Below are positions 12,301 to 23,400 of a stretch of 37,399 nt of DNA, one piece after another. Every line of letters starts with the position of its first letter. The first letter of the stretch is position 1. A model generated the notes under the pieces. The model was not told the origin of the DNA. It did no database searches and saw nothing but the letters and a program-made list of their open reading frames with translations. A program made the translations under genes and the position numbers. The stretch comes from Helochares maculicollis (lineage: Eukaryota; Arthropoda; Insecta; Coleoptera; Hydrophilidae): assembly GCA_033557835.1 (NCBI GenBank), contig JAWQRO010000513.1:1-37399 (forward strand), written 5' to 3'.

Positions 12301-13680
12301 ACTTTTGAAACATTGAATCCAGCTTTCACAAATCTTGAGAGTTGGAGCAAGATTGCTGTAAGTCTCTACAAGAATTCGATGACTTTCCAATGCCTTTTTC
12401 TTTTGATTGAACAAGAAAATCCATTACTTGCCACAAATGCTCTTTACTTGGCTCAAAATTCGATATGTTTAACATGAAAAAGAAGTATGCTACTAACTCG
12501 TAAACAATTAAACAAATATGACATTTTGTAGTGAGCAGTCTTGCCAAAAAAATGGCCCTTTGGGTTCTAAAGGTTACTTCAATAAATTTCATACGCCATC
12601 TCTTGACAACAAAACGACATTTTAAACTTGCAAACCTGGTAGTTAAAGTGTACTTTGGCATAAGATATTTGTACATAAATCACCTATAATGTGTCATCTA
12701 ATTACTATTGTGCTATTTCAGGTTTTAGTATGTATGTCCAACATGTCTATAGAATCTCATGTAACAGAAGGTGTTATACTATCTTTAGCTAGTTCCCTTT
12801 TTTATTCATTATATATAGTATTTTTAAAACAACGTGTAGATCATGAAGACAAAATGGACATCCCATTATTTTTCGGTGAGTAGAATTTAAAGTATATTTT
12901 GCAAATCAAACTGTTTATCAGCTATAAAATTTGTAACTATACACAAAGGATAATTATTTGTTTATCAATTCACAGGGTTTGTAGGATTCTTCAATCTTAT
13001 ACTATTGTGGCCTTTATTTTTCTTGCTCCACTTTAATGCATGGGAAATTTTCGAGTGGCCAACCAAGCACCAATTAACGTTTTTACTTTTAAATGGAATT
13101 CTTGGTACAGTAGTTTCAGAAGCTCTTTGGTTATGGTAAGTAAGCATATTACATACTATCATATGCTAACGACAACTAGCTAAAACTTCATTAAATGCTT
13201 TAAAAAGCTAAAAAATTGGTGCATTATAAAAGATCTTTATTTCAGGGGCTGTTTTTTGACATCATCTCTTATAGGTACAGTGGCTCTAACTTTAACCATA
13301 CCAATGACAATGTTAGCTGATGTATTTTTAAAAAAAGTGTCTTACCCATGTCTTTTTTATTTGGGGACAATACCTATGCTTCTTTCATTCATAGCTCTAA
13401 CTTTGTTATCTCATTATGATAATTGGGACCCCGTCCTGGAAGTCGTGCGAGGTGCCTGCTTTAGCCTTTGTCGAAAGACAAAATTTCGGTAAGATATGCC
13501 ATTAGTTGTTATATATGATTTTGAGGAAAAATTTTACTGTTAACCTATACTATTTACTAAAATATTTGGAATGCTAGCTATTTATTCTGATGTTGCCTTT
13601 ATAGCTTTCGATTTCCGGAAATACAATCAGAACAAACAGAAGCTTTAATTGGAATAAACTCGAATGAGCATGAAGCATGA
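6383..13680 (+). CDS. SLC35F5: Solute carrier family 35 member F5-like membrane transporter, nine exons
   Basis: Exons: 6383-6496, 9916-10053, 10345-10401, 10485-10754, 10834-11016, 12722-12875, 12976-13135, 13246-13488, 13605-13680; phases agree and give 464 residues (human F5 has 523). Seen: LVLGSFVLLVVDIIWVSSSELT (human: [22 protein letters not shown]), KPFFCTYLKTSMFTLYLLGF, VTVLSSTSSLFTLFL..VFPSNQGDR, VDHEDKMDIPLFFGFVGFFNL, GCFLTSSLIGTVALTLTIP and NWDPV near the end. These are the EamA/DMT-type helices of the SLC35F group, expected to form about ten membrane spans. Residues 85-193 form a charged, variable loop. Family members are predicted nucleotide-sugar or related small-molecule transporters of internal membranes; the substrate of F5 is not established. 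The donor of exon 8 overlaps an in-frame TAA (CGG TAA), so retaining intron 8 would end the protein after residue 440. Confidence 0.94.
7230..7760. repeat. Interspersed-repeat-like block, unclassified
   Basis: Starts with a short palindromic stretch (TATACTATACCAAGTATAGTA at about 7226) and has a more balanced base composition than the intron around it. The core CCRGAAGT recurs three times in the same orientation, at 7465-7472, 7607-7614 and 7731-7738, spaced 142 and 124 bp. It has no open frame and no clear terminal repeats. I infer a noncoding interspersed repeat; the borders are approximate. Confidence 0.45.
7884..7935. repeat. Compound microsatellite (TA)n(GT)n
   Basis: About 26 bp of TA repeat passes into about 25 bp of GT repeat, inside SLC35F5 intron 1. 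Confidence 0.95.
11401..11423 (+). repeat. mariner left terminal inverted repeat
   Basis: A 23 bp end that matches the opposite end with two mismatches (GG versus TT at positions 7-8), directly after a TA. Confidence 0.92.
11473..12475 (-). pseudogene. Decayed mariner transposase
   Basis: Read on the minus strand, the frame opens at ATG 12475 (MLNISNFEPSKEHLWQVMDF), shifts near 12415, then continues to about 11746 through ESHRILVETY, the helix-turn-helix region, the altered linker WVPRKL (usually WVPHEL) and VTGNEKW. A further shifted frame carries HGNAPAH (11735-11753) after an in-frame TAG (11754-11756), then YSTDLVPSDYH, and finally a tail ending ERWIKCVKNEGQYFE before TAA at 11473-11475. 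Mariner uses a DD34D triad. Here the first Asp is Asn (codon 12000-11998), the second is Gly (codon 11750-11748), and the third (codon 11668-11666) is kept. The gap between the second and third positions is 79 nt instead of 102, so about 23 nt are deleted. It cannot encode an active enzyme. Related copies are abundant in insects and resemble the SETMAR transposase domain. Confidence 0.93.
12617..12639 (-). repeat. mariner right terminal inverted repeat
   Basis: Inverted partner of the left end at 11401-11423, followed directly by TA. Confidence 0.92.
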
Positions 13681-15658
13681 AGAAGCCCAAGTAACAAGTA
13701 GAATCGTGTTATTTTAAACATTCCTTGTGCAAATTAATGCAACAACATTAGTATTTGTTAAATTGCATTTATTATAGATAATTTTATAAGTTAAAAATGG
13801 TGCTTGATCATTCATTGTGATTCAACTTCTTATTATAAACATAAATTGTGATGCGTTTTACTACTTTATTAAAGATATTATTAAGTCAAAGGTCTTTAAT
13901 AACTGCACTAACAAGTAAGGCTTGTTTAAAACATTGTGTGCAATACCTAAGTATTCATTGTTGAATTGAATATATTTATTTTAAATACTAACTTACTTTA
14001 GAATTTTATTTTTGAATGTACTAATTTTTTACAAAGTGAATTACACCAAAGATTGTGGATTGAAGAAATTAAGGTTTCTTATAAAATAACAGATAATTTA
14101 CAAAAAAATGTGATAAATTTACTGCATTTAATAAAAGACCTTTGAAATTTTGTGTTACTAGCTTAGATTTATTTTAAAAACTATCATAGAAAATTAATTT
14201 TTGAAGAATTGTAGGGCTTCCCTTCAATTTTTTAGCATACAATTAAACACATTAAATTTATTATATGAATATGTTAGCATTAAAGAACTGTAAGCACAAT
14301 ATTTTGTTTATTTTATAATGTTATACATATAAGAAACAAATATATTTTTGTTTATTTTGTAATGTTATACATACAAAAAACTAGCATATTTTTATTTATT
14401 TTTACAAATACACACTTAAATACTTTACAGAAAAATATTAATAACATAAAATTCAAAATTGTTCATCCAAAAATACTTATATTGAATAATAATCTTCCTT
14501 GTGGTACAATAGTGTTTAAAGATAATAAATAATATATTAAATGTTAACTGTTGAACCCTTATTACAATTTAACGGAAATGCAGTCATGAAAACAAATTCA
14601 CATGAATCAAGTTGAATTTTTACTTCCATATTCAATACTATTGTATTTAATGTCGTCAAGAATGTTTACAATACAATTCATTCTAACCTAATAGTACAGT
14701 GTAGATAGAATTTATTTTCCTAATATATTACAATAGTGTTTACATTATTAATATTTTAACTAGGGTAATTATTACGGAAGTATTATAAATATATTTGTCG
14801 ATAAGAAAGTATTACCTTACAATTTAACCATCTTTCGACTGCCATACTAATAAAAAAAAATTATAACAAAAGTCTGTATACATTGCTTAAACATAGTTAT
14901 ATATTTTTAATATAATGTTTAGATCTGTAAATGTATTTTCATAAAGACTATAATATTTAGATTACATTTGTAGAATTTAATGTATTATATGAGTATCTAA
15001 CATTAAATGTTTACATAAGTACTTAACAATCCACCATTATTTATTAAATTTGTTCATTTATTGTATGTTTTGTGATTATTTTAATGTTGTAACAAAAATT
15101 CTTATTAGAGATAATAAAATCCTGACAAGCCACTTGTATTTTTTATTCGACTAGCATTTTATTAATATAGAAAATATTTTTGATATTTGTAGTTGACTTT
15201 TTTTTGAGTATAGGATAGTCAGGCATTTTTGTTTATATATTTTGACTTTTTTTTTTAATTACATTAATATTATTTGTTCGTCAATATATGTTGCACGGAG
15301 GATCTTTTTTTAACTGATTATATCCAATGCACATTTTGTATTTACAGTGACATTTTTTGTAACTAATTAATAGTAGTTTGCCAAGATTCAGTTTTTCCTT
15401 TTGTCAACGTGACTTAAAACATTGACAGTTTTTTTACAAGTTTATATTTTCATCTATTATGTTATTATAAAAAATTCCTTATTAACTATTTAAAACGAAC
15501 TTGTAGTAAATAATCATCTTTACTCGATCGATTTTAGAAAGGGTAATTTTATTGCAAAATTTCGCGACAACTACGTCAACATTGTTTGCAATCTTCAGGG
15601 AAAAGGATTTTGCAAAATAACAACTTAAAATTATTTAAATATTAATTTATAACGTATC
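13681..15658 (+). other. SLC35F5 3'UTR and spacer before the next gene
   Basis: Very AT-rich. AATAAA signals lie at 14130-14135, 14524-14529 and 15113-15118; the last has T-rich sequence after it, but in this composition none can be chosen with confidence. The final 100-200 bp must hold the promoter and 5'UTR of the gene at 15659. No coding frame is seen. Confidence 0.5.
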
Positions 15659-17892
15659 ATGGATAAAGAACCAAAACTACAAATTACAGGTAAGATTTTC
15701 AACAAAAGTTATGACAGTTTCTTTATAATAATTATTTTCAGTTAATGATGAATTTATTGATTTGCGCAACCATGACTTTGAAGACCCAAAACCCTTCAGA
15801 CCAACGTATAGTAAAGTAACCAGCTTAATTTAATAATATTTAATAAATATTGTTTTTTAGTGATTCGTCATCAAGATCTTTTTCAAAGAAAACCCTTAGT
15901 ATTGAAGAGCAAAGGTAACGATTTCTTATACTAATTTCAGTATATTGAAAATATTCTTTATAGGCAAACAGCAAATGGGCTAAGAAAACTTGCAAGTACC
16001 TTATATAACACTCCACATCCTCCACTATTACAAAAACATCGTAACATTATTAGAAACAGACAAAAAGAAAAAGCATATTCAATTGATCCGCGTTTTAGAA
16101 GGTAAATTCCTAAAGATTTGATTAAAGTAAATCAATGTAATTTAATTTAGGGAAAGACCTGTGATTGAGGATACATTTCCCACCCAATGCCTTTCTGAAT
16201 CTAATGTAGGCAGCTGCACAAAAGCAGACCCCACAAAGACATCACAGTCTGCTCATTCTGTTATCAAAGAAGAGTAAGTAATACTTTCTTTTTTAAAGCT
16301 AAGTTTTTTTAATTAAAAATACATTTTAGCAGTAAGTCTACATCAATTATAGTAGAAAATGTGCACATTCCACATGTTTGTCCAAACATTAATTATAAAT
16401 CTGCAAAAAAGAGCAAAGAAAACTTAAAACAAAGCAAGAAAGTAGAAAAAAGGCCCAGTGAAAGTCCTAACCATGATAACGCTATATTAAAGAAATATTA
16501 TAAGGACTATGAATTTTATGAAAAAAATGATGTTAAGCAGAAAGAAAATAAATTGGTTGAGCAAGGAACAATGACTGATGAATGTCCTGAATGGGATGAT
16601 GAGAAAGAAGAATCTATTGCAGAAAATTGTAAAAGTTATTATGAAAGTGCTCTTAGTTATAGTAATGACGGTGAAAATATTTATTCCGAAATTACACATA
16701 ACGCTTGGTGAGTATGGAATGTCAATCATTTTGAAAAATAATTTTTAGGATTTATACCAAATCTGATTTATTCAATTAAATTCATAAATAAACATTTATA
16801 GAGTAGGTAGAATTATAATTTCATTGCTAATATTTAAAAACATGCAAACTGGCCTGATTTATTTTAAAACAAATATGTTTTCCATTCTTTTAATAGTTAA
16901 TAATTTTGTAAAACTGAACGGGCACATTATTATTAACATTGACATGCCGGGGCATCTATGCAATCATCTAATTGAAAGATAGCCATGCCAAAACTAAACG
17001 AAAAATAATCTAAGAAAATGTCAGTTTTATTATCTTAAAATGTAAAAATCGCCGACAGAAAATTCTTTGCTGCTCCTGCACACTTCTTAATCTTACACAA
17101 CATAAATAAAATTTAAAATTTATTTACTTGTGATAAGAGTACATGCTAATTAAATTTTCATTCACAGCTCTCCAACAACTACACCTGTTGTAAGCAGTGA
17201 CATGGTAATATCTAATGACATGTACGTATGTATATTAATTTGCTATTTATGAGATTAATTGTTTTTCATTAAGACACATGATTACTTCGGGGAGTAAAAA
17301 TCCATATTGTTTGGCACATTCTAGAGGGCCCTATTGGGGAGACAAAAGTCTAGTTGTGAAATATCCGGCTCCTACAATTGACCCTCTAAAAATAAGGTGT
17401 TCAAAAAGTTTTTGGACCTTACCACTGTCTAATACAAAACATGGTTTAAATGAAACAGATGACAGCACAGATGTTTATCAATACTCTAACGTACTAAATA
17501 CTTACAAATATGACAATACAACAGACATAGATGAAGGATCCATGAACTATGAAAGGGCTAAGTCACAACTGTGGGAAGCTTGTAAGTGTAGCATAAATAT
17601 ATTAAAATTAGTTTAAAAACTGCAGTAAGTAATAATTTTATTTCCAGTGTGGAAAAATTATAATTTTACACCGTTTTTTCTTATTGGGTCTCTATGCGGT
17701 TTGGGCTTAGTGGCTATATTAGGATGGATGGTGGCGAGTGATTTTCTGTGGTTATATTTTTATCCAGCAAAGAAAGAAATATGGTACAAAAATTGGTTAC
17801 GTTACCTTGCTGGTGGAATTCTGCATACAATTGAAAGAGTTGTACGAGTATTTGCTTATATATTTTCTGTGCCTGTAATTATGTTTTTTTAA
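15659..17892 (+). CDS. Unrecognised protein with two C-terminal membrane segments, nine exons
   Basis: Exons: 15659-15689, 15742-15805, 15861-15914, 15964-16101, 16151-16273, 16330-16707, 17168-17221, 17274-17581, 17648-17892; phases agree throughout, giving 464 residues. Residues 1-383 look soluble and mostly polar: a short acidic start, a basic stretch (RNRQKEKAYSIDPRFRRERP), then a Lys/Glu/Ser-rich, probably disordered middle encoded by exon 6. Residues 393-422 form a strong hydrophobic segment (FFLIGSLCGLGLVAILGW onward). A basic, aromatic linker (PAKKEIWYKNWLRY) leads to a second one (about 437-464, ending SVPVIMFF at the very C-terminus). There is no signal peptide, so a tail-anchored or hairpin membrane protein with a long cytosolic N-terminus is likely. 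I do not recognise the family. Exon 2 must end at 15805 (donor GTATAG); the donor five bases on, GTAAAG, would break the frame. Introns are mostly 49-56 nt. Confidence 0.85.
16708..17167 (+). other. Intron 6 of the two-membrane-segment gene
   Basis: At 460 bp, the only long intron of this gene. AT-rich; I see nothing else in it. Confidence 0.7.
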
Positions 17893-18339
17893 ATTTTTAA
17901 TTACCTAAGGAGTCATTTTAAAATTATCAGTCATACTCATATTCATATAGTGTTTATACATTTAGATATTTCTACATTCATATAAAGTAAATTAGTTTAT
18001 ATTTTAAGTAACTGTCATAATTTCTCATGCAGAGTAACACATTTTGAAGGGCCTTGACATTTTTTAGTACATTCAAAGACTTGGTACTTATTTAATATTT
18101 TTATTTGTCTTAAAAATTTGATTGGCAAACATTTCCTCCATGTATATATATTCAGTCCACCTGAATGAAGTTAATTTTAAAGGTCCTCTTACTAAAGATT
18201 CATTAGCCAATACAAAACAGGTTTGTTAGATTAATAACTGACTGCAAGCAGTAGTTGAATTTAAAAGTTCAGGGTAGCTGTTATTAGAGATGATTCTTAT
18301 AATTGCCGAGTGTGGGAGCACAGTGGTCTCAAAGTGAGA

Positions 18340-18345
18340 AATAAA
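18340..18345 (+). terminator. Likely poly(A) signal of the gene at 15659-17892
   Basis: AATAAA followed within 10-15 bases by a GT-rich stretch (CAGTGTGCAGAG), about 450 nt after the stop codon. Other A/T-rich hexamers are nearby, so this is a best guess. Confidence 0.45.
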
Positions 18346-18549
18346 ACAGTGTGCAGAGACAATTGTTTTATTTCAATTAATATGAACAACAGGGTAATGA
18401 CTTAAGTTTAATATGTGCATCCAAGTTTCCATATAAATTTTGAGTTTATTTGCGAAAATATAAAGTAATTATCAAAAGAGGTTAGCTGCAAAATATCTGA
18501 AAAGCATTATATATTCAATGCAAGCGCTGTTGCCAGTTATAGGGATACA

Positions 18550-18573
18550 TTATATATATATATATATATATAT
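18550..18573. repeat. (TA)n microsatellite
   Basis: About 12 uninterrupted TA units. Confidence 0.9.
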
Positions 18574-19292
18574 GATTGCAAAAATTCTAGATTTTTGAAA
18601 ATAGTATAGGTTTGTTTTCTAAGTCCATTATACTTGTAAAATATTTTATAAACTCAAAAACATCACGCAATAACTTTGAACGTTGAATAACAGTAATGAA
18701 TAACTGTTGCAAAACATAGGCATCACATATGTTTCATATTTTGTGAAAACTTATAATACATGAAGTCTTACATCTATACAGTTTAGATAATCATATATTT
18801 TTTTAATTTGAGAATACACCTGCGATTATATTAAATTAGTCATTCTTAATCTTTCTACAAGAGCACTAGTTAATTAATTTTCAATGAACACATAAAACCA
18901 AGTACTAATAAATTAATAAGGTCACAGCACATGGCATTTTATATCCTATCCACATTTAATAACTTTAACCTTTACTTTGATGTATACTAAATAGATCGTA
19001 GTGTATGGTCATCAGTAGCAACTTAAGTAAAAGCACTCTGGCCACAATTATGTGATAGGTCTACAAAAAATATTTAGCCTGTGTGAACAGAAAGAAAAAG
19101 ACACATTTCAACTTTGAAATATTAAACTTACCAATTAAGTCTTATATGTATATTATGTTTCAGCGGAACGTATTGTATGACAAATATGAAGAAACATGAA
19201 AGTTTCTACAAGCTTAGGGCGCTAACCAATTATATAATTAGTAACGACTTGTATCTCAATCGAAATAAAACTCGAAAAACTTACTTTTAAGT

Positions 19293-19298
19293 TTTATT
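19293..19298 (-). terminator. RpS17 poly(A) signal
   Basis: AATAAA on the minus strand, 22 nt after the RpS17 stop. It implies the very short 3'UTR usual for ribosomal protein mRNAs. Confidence 0.8.
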
Positions 19299-19319
19299 TA
19301 TATCAATTGTGAAAACATA

Positions 19320-19715
19320 TTATGAACGACGATTGAATGTGTTGGTTGGTGGTTGAGTCAATTGAAGTCCAGTAATATTTGTGAACTCCAACATCTTCAA
19401 CATATCCTTAGTTTCAGGATCGACTTCAATAATATCATGTTCCAAAGCAGATACCTCTGGAACGTAGTTATCACGCCTTTCACGTTCTTCCTCTTGCAAT
19501 TTAATGGAGATTCCTCTGACTTGGGAATGGCGAAGGCGCTTCATTAAATGTGTTACAAAACCAGCGATTTTATTCCTCAGAGGTTTGGTTGGAATGATCG
19601 CGATTTCTTCACAAATACGCTTGTTTGTATGAAAATCCAAAGTCAAGCGTGTGTAATATTTTTCGATTATGACTTTAGAAGCCTTTTTTACGGTTTTCGT
19701 ACGTACACGACCCAT
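19320..19715 (-). CDS. RpS17: 40S ribosomal protein S17 (eS17)
   Basis: A single coding exon gives 131 residues, the usual length for eS17 (130-135). It starts MGRVRTKTVKKASKVIIEKYYTRL and contains DFHTNKRICEEIAIIPTKPLRNKIAG, THLMKRL and RRDNYVPEVSAL, all diagnostic of the family. eS17 is a eukaryote- and archaea-specific protein of the small subunit head. The ATG is the second to fourth base of its exon: a splice acceptor ends at 19717, and an 80-nt intron (19717-19796, GTAAGT donor) separates it from a 5'UTR exon at about 19797-19859. The gene is head to head with homer and convergent with the gene to its left. Confidence 0.98.
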   Translation of the reverse strand: MGRVRTKTVKKASKVIIEKYYTRLTLDFHTNKRICEEIAIIPTKPLRNKIAGFVTHLMKRLRHSQVRGISIKLQEEERERRDNYVPEVSALEHDIIEVDPETKDMLKMLEFTNITGLQLTQPPTNTFNRRS

Positions 19716-19849
19716 GCTACAAGAAAACAGTTGTTTATGAACACAATGCTGTGAAACAATACTGATAAAATTAAGTAAAGTCGGGAATATACTTACATTT
19801 TCGATTAATTGAACCGCTTAGAACGATCACACCACGTTGTGGAATAGCA

Positions 19850-19868
19850 GAAAAGGAAGCAAGATGGC
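19850..19868 (-). promoter_or_regulatory. RpS17 start site: TCT/TOP pyrimidine tract with adjacent GCCATCTT
   Basis: On the minus strand GCCATCTT (19868-19861) is followed at once by GCTTCCTTTTC. The pyrimidine run fits the TCT initiator and 5'TOP sequence of ribosomal protein genes, which link their translation to growth signalling. GCCATCTT is the reverse of AAGATGGC, the core of the YY1/Pho site often placed at or just after start sites of such genes. Transcription likely begins within 19855-19859. Confidence 0.7.
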
Positions 19869-20411
19869 CAACTTTTGTGCAAGTGTACCGACAATCAATG
19901 TTACCAATACAAATTTTGAAAGTTTGGCGCCATAGCTTTTAAATTTAATTACAATTAAAAAGAATTGATATTAGAGAGTACATTAAGCTACAACTACACT
20001 TTTGCGATGTTTATACTAAGCACATTAGCATTTCAGTAAAAATTTTATATTATTAAAAACTTATAACACTTTAGAATTGATTAACTTATATATTTGATTT
20101 TGGACGCAACACAATTCTCAGTATTGAAATGGTTGCCTATGTGCAATCTCTTTAATCTTAATCGTTTATTTGCTTCTAACATTATCGTTCATAATTAATA
20201 TATCAACATTATAGTACTAATTTACAATAATTAAAATGAATTAAGCGGCAAATTAACAACAGGGCTTCAAAATAAATTTCCCCTACTCTTTCAAACTTGT
20301 TAACTTTTGTTATGTTGCTAGTATGGAGCTGACAGCTTTCTTGACATTTTCTACTGACACAAGCAGTTTTTATTTATAAAGTTACGGTTTTATTGAATGT
20401 ATGATATTTAA
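19869..20411. other. Intergenic region between RpS17 and homer
   Basis: About 540 bp between the RpS17 start site and the homer ATG, so it must hold upstream elements of RpS17 and the homer promoter and 5'UTR. I see no clear TATA box for homer. Confidence 0.55.
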
Positions 20412-23400
20412 ATGACGTCTGGAAAGGACGCAATGGGGTAAATACCATTATATTTTAAAATAATTATCCGCTTATATTACGCTGTTGCAATTGTATAGTG
20501 ATTTCGATACTTAGGTATTAATAAATTAAACAACAACAAAAGCTTCAAAAGGAAGAAGCCTTTTTATTAATTCACAACAATTATATGCCCCTTGCATATG
20601 TTCATTGCATTAATAAATGAAATGCATGTTATTTTATGAATGTTAACGGCCCCTCCCCCTTTACTATATTTAGAGCTTTGTGTATATCATATGTTGGCTT
20701 GCAAAACAGATTTTGCATTTTTGTTGTTTATTTTATAAGAAACTCAAATTGTGATGCCTCTTGAAATAACTAAGCATCAAATCATGCAACATATTTTTAG
20801 AAATGAACAACTTGTGCTTTTAATTATTTAGAACATGCTTCAATACAACAGAAAAGTCTGCTTAATTTCAGTAAAATTATTGATTTTGTTTGTTTGCAAT
20901 TTTAAAACAATTTATTGCTCATTCAATAATACTGCATTTGCAACTATATGAATTTTAAGCTGTATATATCAACACCATCATTTTTTTAATTGCATTTGGT
21001 ATGAGGATTATTCCTATTATATGCAATTTCATTCTTCAAGTGTGGATATAACACATGAATTTAAACATCTTAGTAATTATTATCTAAATTGATTTAAAAA
21101 GTATAATCAAAATTTAGGATTAGTAAGACCCATCAGAAAATTAGTAATGCATCAAGTCATTTTATTGGAAATTAAAGGCCACTTGTAAATTGACAAAACT
21201 AATTGCTCTTTTTTGCATTTTTTACTAACTTAACATTATGTTGGATTTCTATTTATAGAATATTATGATATTAACTAATTACCCAGTGTATATTAACTAT
21301 TTGCATTTTGTGTAAACGTTATTTGTATAGTTGAATTTGGACAAGACACACCATTCAATATTACTGTTGATTGCTACTAAAGACTTATAAAATATTTAAT
21401 ATTGTTGGCTTGTACCAGTTCTTACTTCAAATTTATATAAGATTTCAATACAATTAAAAATTAATTATTCGACTTTCTAAGCATATAATGGATGAATTTT
21501 GAAAAATAAATAGATAATCTCTCTATTTAAGGGGTATCTCATTTTATAAAGCCGATTGCCGTAAATTGTAGCTGCATTGTAAAACGGTATAAAACCATGA
21601 TTGAGACACATACAATTGGTTAGCATATCGAAGCAAAATTGTAATGCACTATTACTACTTTTCTGTTTTCCATGACACACCATTAAATTGTTTATATTAA
21701 GAAATTCAAATTAAGTAAATTGCTCAAACTGAATTTTTATTTCTAAGAAAACTACATTATGCTGCAAGTACATCTTATCTGAAGTACTTTACAGGTAAAC
21801 AAATGATATCGCTATGTAAAGAGTTGTTATTTGATAAAATAATTATTTAAGGGTATAGTCATTGTTCATCTTTTCATTAATATTGTTTTTCATCGACTAA
21901 TTTTTAACATGGATATTTATTACAGTGAACAACCTATTTTCACTTGCAAGGCCCATGTTTTCCATATTGACCCAAAGACTAAGAGGTCTTGGATGCCAGC
22001 ATCCAGCACTGCAGTCAGTGTTTCTTTCTTCTATGACTCATCACGGAGTTTGTACAGAATAATTAGTGTTGAAGGGTCAAAGGCAGTGATCAACAGCACT
22101 GTCACGCCAAATATGACCTTCACTAAAACATCTCAGAAATTTGGTCAATGGTCTGATGTACGAGCCAACACTGTTTATGGATTAGGGTTTTCTTCAGAGG
22201 CTGAACTGCAAAAGGTGTGTATATCTTAACAATCATATGTCTTATTTAAAGGTCGTAGATTAAATACATAATAATTGCACAATAACTTTTAATTAATGTA
22301 GGAAGTATTAAGCAAAGATAATGCTGAGAACTGTTTTTTCGTACATTGTTTTGCTATTTTTAGGCATTCAATTATTTCAAATAAAAATGATGCATCGTAT
22401 TTTAGCTTTTGTGGTTAACTTGCCTTTAAACACAAAAGATAAATCAATTGAATGTATTACTAGATCTATTTTCATTCTACTTCTATTGTTGTTCTTAAAA
22501 TAGGTTAAATCAATGATGACCTAAATTTCAAATAAACTTGAAAATTTTATTATAGAGGCGATTTCAGGATCGAAACTTACTTTTATAGTGATAAATCTTA
22601 ATATTTATGCCACATACATGTCAAAAAAATTTAAATAAAAAGTTAGGGACTGATTACATAGATTTTCAAATAATTTCTTATTATTACATTAGCTTTTCTA
22701 ACAGCTTAATTGCAAAATGGAAACTTCGACAGTTGATTTCTTCTGTATTTTATAAAAATAATGAATCTAACAGCGATGTTTGTTTGCAGTTTATTGACAA
22801 GTTTAATGAAGTAAAGGAAGCAACTCGCAGTGCAATAACTAAAGTAAACGCAAATGGAGGATCTGCTGTTACACCTGTTACCAGTGCAAATGCAAGTCCA
22901 ATTACAGCTCGAGCAGCAACAGCGGCTCCAGATCAATCCGACAATCTTTTGGAACCTCCAGGTAATTCATTTATTTATAGCATATTTTTAAGTATGTCAA
23001 AATCAAATTTAGGGTAAATTTTAAACAGGTATTCTTTATATTTAAGGTGTAGATTTTATCTTTATGTTACTCAATGTAGTAGGATTAATCTAAATTACCT
23101 GTTGCTCACAGCCTCACTATTAAACATTAACTTTAGTTAACAGGTAACAACTTATCTTTCTTTAAAAGCAAACAAATCAATCAACTGACAACATGATTCT
23201 ACAATACAAATGTAGCATAAAATATTCAAAAGTATATCTGATATCTAATACAATTTATTTTTATTTAAAAATAAACATATTTTGTACTAGAAAATAGTAT
23301 TTTTATTTTACAGTCGATTTATATACACTATAAAAATACTTCAAAAATTATGTAAGTTTGCATATTTTTTACGATTTGTATATTGATATATTTATATGGT

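Larger units (their letters stand above)
11401..12639 (-). mobile_element. mariner-family DNA transposon, 1239 bp, inside SLC35F5 intron 5
   Basis: Both ends are visible. The left end (11401-11423) and the reverse complement of the right end (12617-12639) share 21 of 23 bases, starting CCAGGT..GCAAG. The element is flanked by TA on both sides (11399-11400 and 12640-12641), the target-site duplication of Tc1/mariner elements. Its length is typical of mariner. The transposase runs antisense to the host gene and is broken (see pseudogene). The element lies wholly within intron 5 (11017-12721), with its right end 82 bp before the exon 6 acceptor, so it may affect splicing only indirectly. Confidence 0.95.
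17893..19292. other. Spacer between convergent genes
   Basis: Holds the 3'UTR of the plus-strand gene (likely poly(A) signal at 18340-18345) and, right of that, sequence up to the RpS17 3' end. A TA microsatellite lies at about 18550-18573. No coding frame seen. Confidence 0.6.

Noticed and set aside
21909..21925. ATG giving MDIYYS before the Homer EVH1 sequence
   Set aside because: It lies before a clear acceptor (TTATTACAG), and exon 1 at 20412-20437 supplies a phase-matched start that restores GEQPIF.
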